From assembly GCA_934754735.1 (NCBI GenBank), contig CAKVJE010000023.1, positions 1-20,506 on the forward strand: a stretch of 20,506 nucleotides of DNA. Direction: 5' to 3'. Source of the stretch: an uncultured Candidatus Melainabacteria bacterium. Lineage in GTDB: Bacteria > Cyanobacteriota > Vampirovibrionia > Gastranaerophilales > Gastranaerophilaceae. This document shows, one piece after another, positions 1 to 9,132 of this stretch; within the stretch, counting starts at the first letter, position 1, and each line of letters opens with the position of its first letter. Below the pieces are notes generated by a model that saw only the letters and a program-made list of their open reading frames with translations, was not told the origin of the DNA and did not search any database. The translations under genes and the position numbers were made by a program.

Positions 1-500
1 TTTAAAATATTTAGCGGTTTGCCTTTTAAAGCGGTAAATGCAGTTCTTGAGTTTGCTAAAGTGTTCATTCTGATACCAAACCAAGCTACCAAATATGAAC
101 CTAAAATACCTAAAACAGACCAACCTAAAATGATTAATACTGATTTAAGCGGCATTGCTTGAAGATACCAAAAATAAAAAGCAATACATAAACCAATTAG
201 CACTTCCAGCGCTAAAAGGAATTTACCTTGTTGAACAAGATAAGTCTTACACGTTTCAAAAATTGTGTTACCAACGGCGTTCATTGCTTGATGAACGTCA
301 ACTTTTTTAACTTCTCTGAACATCCATAGCCCAAAAAGCACACCAAAAATTGAAACCCCTAAGCCAATAAGCAAAAGTGTATAGCTTTGAGGGTTTTCAA
401 GTCTGATATTTGGAACTACAAGAGAAGCTTCTCCGGCAAATGCCGGCGTAATCATTGTTAGCAAGGCTGCAAACAATGACAAGGCTTGTTTTTTCAACAT
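1..500 (-). CDS. hppA: Membrane-bound ion-pumping pyrophosphatase, N-terminal part (cut by window edge)
   Basis: This is the first ~166 codons of a gene that runs off the left edge, read on the minus strand from the ATG at 498-500. The family couples pyrophosphate hydrolysis to H+ or Na+ pumping across the membrane and has about 16 membrane helices. Visible here are a hydrophobic helix (residues ~40-60), a family-like block reading NTIFETCKTYLVQQGKF, further helices, and then the stretch MNTLANSRTAFTALKGKPL, which matches the M-PPase block that precedes the catalytic core. The extreme N-terminus (MLKKQALSLFAALLTM...AFA) looks like a cleavable signal sequence ahead of the first family helix. 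A GGAGAG ribosome site lies 5 nt before the ATG. The catalytic aspartates lie outside the window, so ion specificity cannot be judged. Confidence 0.88.
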   Translation of the reverse strand, partial: MLKKQALSLFAALLTMITPAFAGEASLVVPNIRLENPQSYTLLLIGLGVSIFGVLFGLWMFREVKKVDVHQAMNAVGNTIFETCKTYLVQQGKFLLALEVLIGLCIAFYFWYLQAMPLKSVLIILGWSVLGILGSYLVAWFGIRMNTLANSRTAFTALKGKPLNIL

Positions 501-546
501 AACTCTCTCCTTCTTTTGTGAACTCTAGTTAAACACTAATATAGAT

Positions 547-575
547 ATTATATATAATTTTTAGAGATTTTACAA
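547..575 (-). promoter_or_regulatory. Promoter for hppA (sigma-70 type)
   Basis: On the minus strand, TTGTAA (570-575) and TATAAT (547-552) are separated by exactly 17 bp. The -10 element is about 47 bp before the hppA start codon. This is the best housekeeping promoter in the divergent 501-683 region. Confidence 0.65.
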
Positions 576-594
576 TACTACTGTTTTTTTAGTA

Positions 595-612
595 ATTGTA
601 AATATTTGTAAA
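595..612 (+). promoter_or_regulatory. Tandem TTTGTAAA box, HLR1-like regulator site
   Basis: The sequence ATTGTAAA-TA-TTTGTAAA is a direct repeat of 8 bp with a 2-bp spacer. Read on the other strand it fits the cyanobacterial HLR1 consensus (G/T)TTACA(A/T)(A/T)NN(G/T)TTACA(A/T)(A/T), which is bound by the response regulator RpaB. It lies between divergent genes, 17 bp before the sigma-28-like -35 element of the plus gene and 19 bp beyond the hppA -35. Identity of the binding protein is inference. Confidence 0.45.
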
Positions 613-629
613 TAATAAATTAAAGATTC

Positions 630-656
630 TAAAGTTTTTTTATTTTATGCCGTAAA
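630..656 (+). promoter_or_regulatory. Sigma-28-type (FliA/WhiG-like) promoter for the 684-2276 gene
   Basis: TAAAGTTT (630-637), 11 bp, then GCCGTAAA (649-656). The -35 half is a perfect match to the flagellar sigma consensus, the spacing is exact, and the -10 half keeps GCCG. The expected start of transcription is roughly 20 bp before the ATG at 684. The same architecture recurs at 10120-10146 and 20197-20223. Confidence 0.7.
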
Positions 657-683
657 AACAATTATACGATGAAAGGAAACTTT

Positions 684-2276
684 ATGGATATAAAGGTGAA
701 TAAAGGGGAAAATCTTTCTTTAGTTATTAAAAAAACACTTATAAATGAAGGTGCTAATGAAAAAATCTTTACAGCAAGTGTATGGAACAAAATACTTGAT
801 TTAGTTGATGAACAAAATGAAGAAGATAAAGCTAATAATAAAGAAGGATTGTATCAAGGTGGAAAGATAAGAACTCCCGCAAATTGGAGGAAAAATTATA
901 AAGTTTTTGCTGGGCAGATTTTGAAATTTTCTGAAACAACATGGAATAGTATACGTAATCTTGTTGGACTTGGTTTAAAAGAAGAGAATAGTCAAACGTT
1001 GGAATTTTTGCCTCCAGCAGAGATGAGCTCTCAACCTTTATTGCCTGAATTAGAATTAAAAGTAGAAATTATTCCAATGCCCGATATTAAAGATATAGTT
1101 CGAGATAATGAATTTATTCGACAAGGAATTAATTCTGAATATAATGAATCCGTAATGCAATCTGAACAAACTAATGTACAAGAAAAAAAAGATAAAAAGG
1201 TTAAAATAAAAAAAGGAAGAAAACATGAAGTAGTAACACATTCTGATGGCTCAACAACAGAAATTCAAGTAAAAAGAAATAAGGATGGTTCTACCGTAAA
1301 AACGGAAACAACAAAAAGGTCGATTGAGAATACCAGTTGGATGAATGTAGAAACTATAATTACAACTACAAGTGCAGATGGACGAACTGAAACTATCGAA
1401 ACAATAGTAGATAATGAGTCAACTCTTGATAACAGGTCAAGAAGAGTAACAGGGACGAAATCTACAATAACGCACGAAGCAAATGGAAATAAAACTGTTA
1501 CATTTGAAAAAGTACAACAAGGAATTTTTACACAAGCTGATGAAGTAAAATGCACATATTCAATGGATAATAGTGGGAATATTTTAGCTAAATTGGCAGA
1601 TGGTAGTACTTTATCAATAAATGTCAATAAATTAATTCAATCTGATTCTGATAAACAGGAAACAGAAATTAAAATGACAGATAAAAATGGAAATGAAATT
1701 ATTATTCCTTTAAAAATAAATCAAAATTGCTATAGTGGTACTGATAAACTCAGAAAACTAAGCAAGGAAGAACAAGTTACAGTTATTATTGCTAATTTGT
1801 CATCAGCAATATCTGGTTTAAGTGCGGATGCATTAAATGCTTTTAAAACTAAAATAAAAGAACTAACTTTGGAACCGCAATTGGGCAATTTAAAAACAGC
1901 TGGAGAACAATCTGGTGGCGTTATAAAACTTAATACAAACAACGGTTTGTCAAGTAAAATATTAACTCATGAAATAGGTCATGCTGTTGATTTTAATAAT
2001 GATATAGAAAAACATCATACAAGTAATTATTATGATAAGATTAATAATTTAATTAATTTAATTAAAGATACAAATATTAATAAAAAAGCATACGCATTAA
2101 GTAATCCTCGTGATTTATTTGCAGAGTATTATTCAGTAAAAGAAGGGTATGGATTAAATGATACAAAAGATATGCTTCAACAACTAGAAAATACTCAAGA
2201 TTCTGAATTAAAGAAAGCTTATCAAGAAGTGAAAGCGATATTTGATAAAATAATTGAGGATTCTAAAGCCAGATAA
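684..2276 (+). CDS. Zinc-metalloprotease-like protein with LysM-like N-terminus, no Sec signal
   Basis: A 530-residue protein. I start it at the ATG at 684 because AAAGGA sits 6 nt upstream; the in-frame ATG at 669 has no such site. Residues ~1-100 (KVNKGENLSLVIKKTL... NYKVFAGQILKF) resemble a stretched LysM-type wall-binding module, but this is weak. Residues ~165-350 are a lysine-rich segment followed by Thr/Asp/Gly-rich beta-type repeats (THSDGSTTEIQVKRNKDGST). The C-terminal ~130 residues carry HEIGH (429-433) followed by NPRDLFAEYYS near 474-484. This HEXXH-plus-downstream-Glu pattern fits gluzincin enzymes of the anthrax lethal factor-like (ATLF) group. There is no hydrophobic signal peptide or membrane helix. 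It is transcribed alone from a sigma-28-like promoter and ends at a bidirectional terminator shared with dnaK. The substrate is unknown. Confidence 0.75.
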   Translation: MDIKVNKGENLSLVIKKTLINEGANEKIFTASVWNKILDLVDEQNEEDKANNKEGLYQGGKIRTPANWRKNYKVFAGQILKFSETTWNSIRNLVGLGLKEENSQTLEFLPPAEMSSQPLLPELELKVEIIPMPDIKDIVRDNEFIRQGINSEYNESVMQSEQTNVQEKKDKKVKIKKGRKHEVVTHSDGSTTEIQVKRNKDGSTVKTETTKRSIENTSWMNVETIITTTSADGRTETIETIVDNESTLDNRSRRVTGTKSTITHEANGNKTVTFEKVQQGIFTQADEVKCTYSMDNSGNILAKLADGSTLSINVNKLIQSDSDKQETEIKMTDKNGNEIIIPLKINQNCYSGTDKLRKLSKEEQVTVIIANLSSAISGLSADALNAFKTKIKELTLEPQLGNLKTAGEQSGGVIKLNTNNGLSSKILTHEIGHAVDFNNDIEKHHTSNYYDKINNLINLIKDTNINKKAYALSNPRDLFAEYYSVKEGYGLNDTKDMLQQLENTQDSELKKAYQEVKAIFDKIIEDSKAR

Positions 2277-2315
2277 TAAATGATTTTAATCATCGTTAAA
2301 TTAATTTCTATAGAC

Positions 2316-2350
2316 AAAAACACCTTTAGTCAGTGACTAAAGGTGTTTTT
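2316..2350. terminator. Bidirectional intrinsic terminator between the metalloprotease-like gene and dnaK
   Basis: Perfect 17-bp inverted repeat (2316-2332 and 2334-2350, central G). The arms begin with a run of A and end with a run of T, so it works as a terminator in both directions. It lies between the convergent stops at 2276 and 2367. Confidence 0.9.
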
Positions 2351-2366
2351 CATTGTTCAAAGTATA

Positions 2367-4369
<2,003 letters not shown>

Positions 4370-4438
4370 CTTACTCTTATTAAACCATTATTTTCAAGAA
4401 AACCTTAAAAAATAAACAAAAAATTAATTATTTAAATT

Positions 4439-5887
4439 TTAATAAATTAAGATTCCATAAGTAGAAAGCTTGGATTTAGCTTCTGGATGGCGTTTTAAGT
4501 ATGTTTTCAAAATATTTCTCGCATTTAAATAGTCATGCTGTTTAACATAAATATTCGCCAAATTAGTTGCATAAGCTTGATTATCAGGATTTGCTTTAAT
4601 TAACATTTTATATTCAGCAATCGCTTTATTAACATTACTTTTTGCATAAATTTCAGCTGCCAAAAGGTGTAATTCTTCAGCGTCTTTGATTTCTCGCGCA
4701 GAATTCAGATAATCTAAAGCCATTTCCACATTATCTATATAGTAATATGATACAGCCAAATTATAATAAACTATATATTTAATGTCATTTGTATCCGCTA
4801 GGCTTAATGCTTTTTCGAGAGCCTTAATCGCTTCAGGATATTTTTTTTGAGCAACAAAACTTTCTGCTAAATCAATATAACCTCCCGGAAGTGTAGGAGC
4901 TTGATAGATATAATGTTTAGCCTCTCTTGCCTTGGAAATACTTATGTCCTCATCATCACCAAGAACCAAATAAGGCACATATTCACTCGGCAAATCACCT
5001 TTATTCGTAATATCCGGTTTGATTTTATAAAGTAATTTTAATGTGCTAATGTCAGCTTCTGTTAAGCTTAGTCTTGCATCTTCTACCAATGTTTGATTAT
5101 CTTTTGCAAGATACATAATGTTTCCAGAATCATAACTATGCCCCATAAATCCCAGAGCATGGAATATTTCATGAAGCGCAGTATTATAAATCTGATTTGG
5201 AGTAAAATCATTACCGTCAGGTGCTTTTGTGTAAAATTTTATATTCATGCGCTCAAGCGTATTAGAATTAATTTCAGGTGTAGTATAAGCAACCACGTAT
5301 TTTCTACCATATTCCAAATTCTCAGCGTTATTTTGTTGAAAATCGATTACAATATTCGCATTTTTATTAGTTTCCGCAAACATTATAGGACTTGTTTTCT
5401 CCCAAGTATTAAATGCGTTTTTAATTTCTTGAACATATTCTTTAGGTGCGTTTTGAGAATTTACAAAGCAATAAGTAATCGGCAAATTACTCCATCTTAC
5501 AATCTTCTGATTAAAAGGAGCTTGTCGGATATAATTTAAAGGATAATTTCTATGTACTTCTCGTCTTAAGTCGTACAAAAAATACTTTGCTTTAACAGAT
5601 GCTGCATCCAAAACCGAATCTTCCGCAATATTAGTCAATTTTTCTTGCGATTCAACCGTGAGCGGTGAATTGATTATTGAATTAACGTAAACTTCTCTTA
5701 AATCCGAATCATTATAACCTTGCGAAAACGATTTTTCAAAGAAAATTTGCGCTTCTTTTACGTTATTGTGCTGATAATAATAATTTCCGATTTGCGCATA
5801 AATCATGCCGGAATTGGAACGAAAATACAATGCTCCGGCAAGAATAACAGCTAATATAGAATAAAAAAATACTCGAAATTTATTCAT
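4439..5887 (-). CDS. Membrane-anchored matrixin-like zinc protease with TPR repeats
   Basis: 482 residues. Residues 7-22 form a single hydrophobic N-terminal segment (signal anchor), so the rest probably lies outside the cytoplasmic membrane. Residues ~28-60 look like one TPR. The protease domain spans ~115-290, with HEIFHALGFMGHS at 239-251, matching the metzincin/matrixin zinc site HEXXHXXGXXGH, and a Met-turn NIMY at 256-259. Residues ~335-470 are three to four TPR units (AESFVAQKKYPEAIKALEKAL and similar). Proteases of this shape are common in cyanobacterial relatives; the substrate is unknown. Its ATG overlaps the scpB stop by 8 bp (ATGAATAA), implying translational coupling to scpA-scpB. 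Confidence 0.85.
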   Translation of the reverse strand: MNKFRVFFYSILAVILAGALYFRSNSGMIYAQIGNYYYQHNNVKEAQIFFEKSFSQGYNDSDLREVYVNSIINSPLTVESQEKLTNIAEDSVLDAASVKAKYFLYDLRREVHRNYPLNYIRQAPFNQKIVRWSNLPITYCFVNSQNAPKEYVQEIKNAFNTWEKTSPIMFAETNKNANIVIDFQQNNAENLEYGRKYVVAYTTPEINSNTLERMNIKFYTKAPDGNDFTPNQIYNTALHEIFHALGFMGHSYDSGNIMYLAKDNQTLVEDARLSLTEADISTLKLLYKIKPDITNKGDLPSEYVPYLVLGDDEDISISKAREAKHYIYQAPTLPGGYIDLAESFVAQKKYPEAIKALEKALSLADTNDIKYIVYYNLAVSYYYIDNVEMALDYLNSAREIKDAEELHLLAAEIYAKSNVNKAIAEYKMLIKANPDNQAYATNLANIYVKQHDYLNARNILKTYLKRHPEAKSKLSTYGILIY

Positions 5888-6608
5888 TTAAACCATCTGT
5901 TTGTTCTTCAGAAACACTTGTTGTACGTGTTACTTCCTCGTTATTTCGTACGCCTTTTTCGATAGGGGCACCAGCTGAATGTGTTATTTCCTCATTATTT
6001 CGCACGCCTTTTTCAATAGGGGCACTAGCTGAATGTGTTACTTCCTCGTTATTTCGTACGCCTTTTTCGATAGGGGCACCAGCATGGCGTGTATCCTCTT
6101 CATTGTCTTTAACGCCTTTGTCAATATTCAAAGTTTTAACTAACGCTCTTACATCGCCTTTTAATTTAAAATACTCAGCAAATTTTGGCGTAGTTTTGAT
6201 ATTATAAGAACGTCCGTTTTTATCTTTATGGCGCGAAATTAAACCTTTTTCAAGAAGTTCTTGAACATGCTCGTACGCGTTTGAACCTCTTAAATCCTTT
6301 AACAAAGATTGACGAATAGGTTCTTTTAGTGCAATTACGGTTAGTGTCTTTAAAACAGGCGGTTTTAATTCAACAGGACAAAGTTTTTCAACAATATCTA
6401 AATGTTCTTGTTTAACTTGCAAAATATAACCGTTTTCATCATCAATTTCTAATGCGCCATCTCTTGAAGCGTAATCCATGATAAGTTCAAGCAAAGCTTC
6501 TTCAACTTTTTCCGGTTCTTCTTCCAAAATTTCTGCAATATCTTTTATCTGAAGCACTTTAGCTGTTACAAACAAAACAGCTTCTATTCTTGATTTTAAC
6601 TGTTCCAT
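5880..6608 (-). CDS. scpB: Segregation and condensation protein B, with a repeat-expanded tail
   Basis: ScpB is a winged-helix (kite) subunit that binds the kleisin ScpA in the SMC condensin complex for chromosome segregation. Residues 1-~160 fit the family: RIEAVLFVTAKVLQIKDIAEIL, LKTLTVIALKEPIRQSLLKDLRG and a second winged helix ending EYFKL. Normal ScpB proteins end about here. Residues 164-235 are instead four tandem 18-residue units of the type KGVRNNEEVTHSASAPIE, hydrophilic and probably disordered. The start overlaps the scpA stop by one base (TAATG), and the stop overlaps the next ATG. The core function is secure; the tail is unusual. Confidence 0.93.
   Translation of the reverse strand: MEQLKSRIEAVLFVTAKVLQIKDIAEILEEEPEKVEEALLELIMDYASRDGALEIDDENGYILQVKQEHLDIVEKLCPVELKPPVLKTLTVIALKEPIRQSLLKDLRGSNAYEHVQELLEKGLISRHKDKNGRSYNIKTTPKFAEYFKLKGDVRALVKTLNIDKGVKDNEEDTRHAGAPIEKGVRNNEEVTHSASAPIEKGVRNNEEITHSAGAPIEKGVRNNEEVTRTTSVSEEQTDGLNE
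5904..6119. repeat. Four-unit 54-bp minisatellite inside scpB
   Basis: Four in-frame 54-bp units: 6066-6119, 6012-6065, 5958-6011 and 5904-5957 in translation order. The two central units differ at only 5 of 54 bases; the outer two are more diverged. Each encodes 18 residues, so gain or loss of units keeps the frame open. Confidence 0.93.
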
Positions 6609-7528
6609 TACGCACTAACCTCGTTATTATCAACTAAAACACTTTTTGCATTCTCTATTGCTGCATCAAATTCTTCATTATCTTGACTGCTTGTTAATTC
6701 TTCATGCGGACGTTTAACAACGTACAAATCAGAATAAAATTCATCTTGTTCCAGGTCATAATCACTTTCAACAGTCAAAAATAACAATGAAATATATGCG
6801 CTAATTTTATCCATTCCAAGAAGCGTTAGTTCGTTAAGTTCAATCTTATCTTGACGGCTTAAAATTTCAGACAAATTCGCTTTTAACCTTTGTACTCCGT
6901 TTTCAATGTATTCATCATGTGCAAGATTAATGATATCATCCGGTGAGAGTTTTGCATAATTCTGAACTCGTCTTTTTGCGCGCTCATGTGCATTCTTTAA
7001 AGACTGCTTTTTATCCAACATTTCGTAAAATTCTAATTGTCTAATCAAATCGCGTAATGTAACGACTCGATTGTGGTTAAGTCTTACGCTCGTTCTGCGT
7101 TGCAAAACTTCGTCTATAGAAATCACGTTGTTTGTTGGGATATAATCATCCTCTTGATAATCTAAAGGCGCATCATCATACTCTAAATCAACTTCTGGTT
7201 GTGGTTCAAAATCAAGAACATCCAAACCTTCCAAAACATTTGACTTAAGTTTAAGCAAAATCGCAGCAAACAAAAGAGTTCTACCTGTAAGTCTTAAATT
7301 TTGCGCCTTTGATTGAAAAAGGTGCATTAAATATTTATCTGTAACTTCTACAATATCAACATTCCAAGGGTCAATTTTACCCTGTCTTGCCATGCTTACA
7401 AGAATTTCAATTCCGTCAACTTCGGCTTCTTGAACGAATTTTTCTTCTTTTTCATTCAAATGATGAACGGAATTGTGTGTTATTTCCGTAGAATTTATAT
7501 TCAAACTATCTATATTATTTACTGCCAT
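6608..7528 (-). CDS. scpA: Segregation and condensation protein A (kleisin)
   Basis: 306 residues. ScpA bridges the SMC heads and binds ScpB. The N-terminal kleisin region is clear: VDGIEILVSMARQGKIDPWNVDIVEVTDKYL, then LTGRTLLFAAILLKLKSNVLEG. The acidic linker (~residues 105-135) and C-terminal winged helix (ELTLLGMDKISAYISLLFLTVE) follow. The first ~25 residues are extra and hydrophilic. There is no good Shine-Dalgarno before the ATG at 7526-7528, but an in-frame stop lies just upstream and the next Met would delete the conserved helix. It is first in a coupled cluster with scpB and the protease gene. Confidence 0.95.
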   Translation of the reverse strand: MAVNNIDSLNINSTEITHNSVHHLNEKEEKFVQEAEVDGIEILVSMARQGKIDPWNVDIVEVTDKYLMHLFQSKAQNLRLTGRTLLFAAILLKLKSNVLEGLDVLDFEPQPEVDLEYDDAPLDYQEDDYIPTNNVISIDEVLQRRTSVRLNHNRVVTLRDLIRQLEFYEMLDKKQSLKNAHERAKRRVQNYAKLSPDDIINLAHDEYIENGVQRLKANLSEILSRQDKIELNELTLLGMDKISAYISLLFLTVESDYDLEQDEFYSDLYVVKRPHEELTSSQDNEEFDAAIENAKSVLVDNNEVSA

Positions 7529-7632
7529 ATTTATATTTTAATTTATATTCAAATCCTTTTAATCCTCTGTTTCTATGAGTCTTTATCTCATAAAAACTTA
7601 TAAAAAGAATTTCCTTCCAAATCCCTTTTGTA

Positions 7633-7661
7633 ATTCTAACATTCAAATAAAAATCCTGCAA
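7633..7661 (-). promoter_or_regulatory. Possible scpA promoter
   Basis: On the minus strand TTGCAG (7656-7661), 17 bp, TAGAAT (7633-7638). It leaves a ~100-nt leader that contains a small hairpin (TATGAG/CTCATA). A degenerate TTTGTAAA-type box overlaps the -35. Confidence 0.45.
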
Positions 7662-7683
7662 ATCTTTACAATTATCTTAATAT

Positions 7684-7725
7684 AAAAGCTGTAATTTGTG
7701 TTAAAAACTACAAATTACAGCTTTT
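7684..7725. other. Perfect 16-bp stem-loop upstream of scpA
   Basis: Arms 7684-7699 and 7710-7725 (AAAAGCTGTAATTTGT and its complement) flank a 10-nt loop. On the minus strand it is followed by TTTTATATT, so it may stop transcripts arriving from the 80-aa gene before the scpA promoter. Confidence 0.6.
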
Positions 7726-7810
7726 GGTATGATTTTATATCAAGTATTAAGATTTGTAAAAATATATATACAATGTGTTATCAAATATATATATTGTGGA
7801 ATAAATAAAG

Positions 7811-7894
7811 TATAATCTCTTTTCTTTATTTTCTCCTCCACTCCTTTATCTAACGTGAGTTAATGCCGCAATCGATTGCGGCTTTTTGTTTTGT
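7811..7894 (+). ncRNA. Candidate small RNA, C-rich with intrinsic terminator
   Basis: A plus-strand TATAAT at 7811-7816 is followed within about 75 nt by a strong plus-oriented terminator. No plus-strand gene precedes that terminator. The implied transcript, from about 7823, contains the unpaired C-rich stretch TTTCTCCTCCACTCC, which could pair with Shine-Dalgarno sequences. No good -35 is visible, so the start is uncertain. This is a prediction from signals only. Confidence 0.35.
7865..7894 (+). terminator. Intrinsic terminator oriented to the plus strand
   Basis: Stem GCCGCAA (7865-7871), loop TCGA, stem TTGCGGC (7876-7882), then TTTTTGTTTTGTT. There is no U-tract on the minus side, so it points away from the minus-strand gene that ends at 7903. 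Confidence 0.8.
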
Positions 7895-7902
7895 TAGTCT
7901 TA

Positions 7903-8145
7903 TTATGCGGCTTCTGTTTGAACATATTTGGCTGATTTCGAAACTACTCCATAACATACAGCAGTTAATCTGGTATTTAATGCTAACATTGTTCTAAAGT
8001 TGTTCGCAGAAACATCCATTGCGCTCATCATATCATCTGCTGAAATTTTGGATGTTAATGCGTCATCATTGTGATTATCTACTTTTTCTTGTGCGTATTT
8101 TTCTACTAATAATTTGTCAATAAAATCTCTTGCGCCAATTGCCAT
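7903..8145 (-). CDS. Small hypothetical protein (80 aa)
   Basis: Not recognised. An 80-residue, largely helical soluble protein with no signal peptide. The first half is charged (DFIDKLLVEKYAQEKVDNHNDD). The second half is Met/Ala/Thr-rich (MMSAMDVSANNFRTMLALNTR) and contains one cysteine. A clear AGGAGAG ribosome site lies 7 nt before the ATG, which supports translation. It is divergent from the SIMPL lipoprotein gene and has no same-strand partner within 300 bp. Confidence 0.65.
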   Translation of the reverse strand: MAIGARDFIDKLLVEKYAQEKVDNHNDDALTSKISADDMMSAMDVSANNFRTMLALNTRLTAVCYGVVSKSAKYVQTEAA

Positions 8146-8263
8146 AATAAACTCTCCTATTTTCTTTTTTTGTATCTCTTATGTATATATAAAGTATTTA
8201 ACTGTTAAAAATTTGCTTTTTTTTATAGTGTTTATTAAGAAATATTAAGTAAAAAATGAATTT

Positions 8264-8298
8264 TATAATGAACAAAACTTATTTATCTTCGTTATAAT
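8264..8298 (+). promoter_or_regulatory. Possible -10 elements for the SIMPL lipoprotein gene
   Basis: Two TATAAT hexamers at 8264-8269 and 8293-8298 precede the gene at 8319. The second has TGAACA 18 bp upstream and would give a leader of only ~13 nt. Neither has a strong -35. Confidence 0.35.
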
Positions 8299-8318
8299 AA
8301 ATATGAATGGAGGGAAGT

Positions 8319-9068
8319 ATGAAAAAAACATTATTAGTAATCACAGTTTTAAGTTTATTAGCAGGTTGTGCAACTCTTTCAACACAAGCCGTTACACAAC
8401 AAAATGCAAGCGAACGAGGAACTATATATGTTAACACTTCTGCAAATACGGAATTAGCTCCTGATGTTGCTGAAATTTCTTTTGCGGTAACAACTTCTGA
8501 TGCAAAATCAATGCAAAAAGCAACAGTATTAAATAAAGAAGCTTCAGACAGAGTTTTAGTTGCATTAAAATCAATGTTAAATACTACAAACGGAGACTAT
8601 TTAAAGACTTCTGATTTTAGTGCATCTCCAATTTATTCTTATTCTGGAAGTAAAAGAAATTTGGACAAATATGAAGTTTCAAACAGAGTTATTGTCCATA
8701 CAAAATCTTTAGATAAGATTGGAGTTATGATAGATAAAGCAATTGAGTCTGGTGCAACAAATGTCGATAATCTTAAATTTTCTGTTTCAAATTATGATGC
8801 ACAATGTGATCAATTGTTAGGTATAGCAACTCAAAAAGCAAAAAATAGAGCCGGTATTGTAGCGAAAAATTTATCAACAACTTTAGATGGTATTAAATCT
8901 TTTGATTTGAGCTGTAGTGCAAATAACCCAAACGCTCCCAGATTTTACATGGCAAAAAATATGTTATCAGCCGTTGCAGATGAAGCTGCCGGTTCAACTC
9001 CAACTTCAATTTCGGGTGGAGTTGTAAAAATTAATGCAAATGTAAATGCTACATTCTTTGTAAAATAA
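8319..9068 (+). CDS. SIMPL-domain (DUF541) lipoprotein
   Basis: 249 residues. I choose the ATG at 8319 because GGAGGG lies just upstream and MKKTLLVITVLSLLAGC then forms a proper lipoprotein signal with the lipidated Cys at position 17; the in-frame ATG at 8307 overlaps that ribosome site. The mature part is a SIMPL domain: GTIYVNTSANTELAPDVAEISFAVTT near the start, then helices with many Lys/Ala residues, and the typical late block AKNRAGIVAKNLSTTLDGI. Family members are periplasmic or surface proteins of poorly known role, mostly linked to envelope stress. It is transcribed alone and ends at a bidirectional terminator. Confidence 0.88.
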   Translation: MKKTLLVITVLSLLAGCATLSTQAVTQQNASERGTIYVNTSANTELAPDVAEISFAVTTSDAKSMQKATVLNKEASDRVLVALKSMLNTTNGDYLKTSDFSASPIYSYSGSKRNLDKYEVSNRVIVHTKSLDKIGVMIDKAIESGATNVDNLKFSVSNYDAQCDQLLGIATQKAKNRAGIVAKNLSTTLDGIKSFDLSCSANNPNAPRFYMAKNMLSAVADEAAGSTPTSISGGVVKINANVNATFFVK

Positions 9069-9093
9069 TACTTTATAAATTTGTACAAAACTT

Positions 9094-9129
9094 AAAAACG
9101 GTACTGTTAACTTTAACAGTACCGTTTTT
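9094..9129. terminator. Bidirectional intrinsic terminator
   Basis: A 17-bp inverted repeat (9094-9110 and 9113-9129, AAAAACGGTACTGTTAA and its complement) with A- and T-runs at the ends. It separates the SIMPL gene (plus, ends 9068) from the 98-aa gene (minus, ends 9133). Confidence 0.9.
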
Positions 9130-9132
9130 AGT

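Larger units (their letters stand above)
7529..7902. other. Gene-free stretch between scpA and the 80-aa gene
   Basis: No convincing protein-coding gene on either strand. It holds a probable scpA promoter (minus), a 16-bp perfect hairpin, AT-rich alternating tracts (7761-7795), a TATAAT on the plus strand at 7811-7816 and a plus-oriented terminator at 7865-7894. A 28-codon ATG frame at 7729 has no ribosome site and atypical composition. Confidence 0.7.

Noticed and set aside
1265..1627. Minus-strand 120-codon frame inside the metalloprotease-like gene
   Set aside because: Antisense shadow of a gene with a good start, promoter and protein-like composition; no ribosome site.
5093..5539. Plus-strand 148-codon frame inside the TPR/matrixin gene
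   Set aside because: Lies opposite the conserved zinc-site region; composition is that of a reverse-strand shadow.
5904..6119. CRISPR-like array
   Set aside because: The units are contiguous 54-bp in-frame coding repeats with no unique spacers, and no cas genes are present.
7729..7815. 28-codon plus-strand ATG frame
   Set aside because: No ribosome site, Ile/Tyr-heavy AT-tract translation, and it ends within the candidate small-RNA promoter.
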